From the NCBI RefSeq assembly GCF_023953965.1, contig NZ_JAMLIX010000001.1, positions 434,001 through 498,000 on the forward strand: a stretch of DNA of 64,000 nt, written 5' to 3'. Shown in pieces: positions 63,437-64,000 of this stretch. Every line of letters begins with the position of its first letter. Position 1 is the stretch's first letter. Origin of the DNA: Bosea sp. (in: a-proteobacteria). GTDB taxonomy: Bacteria > Pseudomonadota > Alphaproteobacteria > Rhizobiales > Beijerinckiaceae. Made by a program: the position numbers and the translations under genes. A model generated the notes under the pieces. That model worked only from the letters and a program-made list of their open reading frames with translations. It searched no databases and was not told the DNA's origin.

Positions 63437-64000
63437 ATGGAAGTCCGGCAACTCAGATATTTCCTCAGCATCCTGGAATTGAAGAGCTTTCACCGGGCCT
63501 CCGACCACCTGCGGATCGCCCAGCCGGCATTGAGCCATCAGATTTCGAAGCTGGAGGCGGAGCTCGAGGTCAAGCTGTTCCAGCGCCATTCGCGCGGCGT
63601 CGCCCCGACCGAAGCCGGCAACATCCTGGCCGAACACACCCGTCATATCCTCGCGCAGCTCGACGAGGCGAAAAGGGCGACCCGCGAAGGCGGCCATCTG
63701 ATCGCGGGCAATCTCGCGATCGGGATGCCGCCTTCCGTCGGCTTCGCCTTCGCGCCAGCCGTCATCGAGCGTTTCGTCACGGACTTCCCGCGCGTGCATC
63801 TGACCGTCACGCCGGGCTTCAACGGCTTCCTCGAGGAATGGCTGCACGAGGGGCGCCTCGACATCGCGATCCTCTACGACACGCGCCCCAACCCCCGGCT
63901 GGAAAAGGAGGTCCTGTTCCACGAGTCGCTCGTCTTCGTGGCTCCGCCCGACGACGACAGGATCTGGGACCATCTCACCGAGCCGGCCGATCTGGCGCGG
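63437..64000 (+). CDS. LysR-family regulator, 3' end cut by window
   Basis: 188 codons are visible. MEVRQLRYFLSILELKSFHRAS is the winged-helix opening, followed by QPALSHQISKLEAELEVKLFQR. The effector domain starts near residue 92 (GNLAIGMPPSVGFAF). The frame runs off the window end. It lies 123 bases after the enzyme operon in the same direction and may regulate it. Confidence 0.92.
   Translation, partial: MEVRQLRYFLSILELKSFHRASDHLRIAQPALSHQISKLEAELEVKLFQRHSRGVAPTEAGNILAEHTRHILAQLDEAKRATREGGHLIAGNLAIGMPPSVGFAFAPAVIERFVTDFPRVHLTVTPGFNGFLEEWLHEGRLDIAILYDTRPNPRLEKEVLFHESLVFVAPPDDDRIWDHLTEPADLAR

Overview
The window is GC-rich DNA with dense, overlapping genes, short intergenic spaces and typical alphaproteobacterial gene sets: urtABCDE plus urease, TRAP and PotABCD-like importers, many LysR regulators, and rhizobial-type interspersed palindromes. 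My best guess is a soil or root-associated member of the Hyphomicrobiales (Rhizobiales), perhaps Bosea-like. The genus is inferred from gene content and is not proven by the sequence. No phage, plasmid origin, CRISPR array or intact transposon is visible, so this looks like chromosome rich in catabolic and transport loci.

Layout. (1) 1-4467: a FecCD-type metal or oxyanion ABC importer with two permeases, one ATPase, a periplasmic binding protein and a ModA-like protein that lacks a signal peptide. (2) 4495-5138: a palindromic repeat, tRNA-Gln and tRNA-Pro. (3) 5323-13882: a predicted sugar-acid (uronate or aldarate) locus with LysR, lactonase-type amidohydrolase, uronate dehydrogenase-like protein, amino-acid-type ABC importer, enolase-superfamily enzyme, an atypical SDR and an RraA-type aldolase. 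(4) 14120-15208: tRNA-Gly, a terminator, an IS3-type transposase remnant, two small unknown genes and a second copy of the repeat. (5) 15258-23585: a polyamine-type ABC importer with a fused permease, a 2-hydroxyacid dehydrogenase, an M20-type and an M24-type hydrolase that both lack key metal ligands, and a divergent LysR. (6) 23639-28640: an AhpD-like protein, an NsrR-like repressor, and a divergent nitric oxide reductase operon with a diheme NorC-like subunit and an extended NorB-like subunit. (7) 28927-30688: motA-motB.

(8) 30761-41951: one long minus-strand nitrogen-scavenging operon, urtABCDE-ureDA-hupE-ureBCEFG, with a sigma-54 type promoter upstream of urtA. (9) 42337-49875: a GntR regulator and an Ldh2-type dehydrogenase divergent from a TRAP importer whose operon encodes an SMP-30 lactonase and a two-gene AtuA (DUF1446) system. 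(10) 49997-53546: SxtJ, DUF5989, NodU-type carbamoyltransferase and an SGNH hydrolase, probably a surface- or metabolite-modification cassette. (11) 53696-63313: a PAAT importer without its own ATPase, divergent from RidA, hydantoinase/oxoprolinase HyuA-HyuB, RraA, a threonine-aldolase-like enzyme and an isocitrate-lyase/PEP-mutase-like enzyme, followed by a LysR gene cut by the window end.

Common theme: each block pairs an importer with its own regulator and a short set of hydrolases, lyases and dehydrogenases. The best candidates for undescribed biology are the metal-ligand-depleted M20/M24 locus, the HyuAB-RraA-aldolase locus, the split-AtuA TRAP locus, the cytoplasmic ModA-like protein in the FecCD operon, and the unusual NO reductase.
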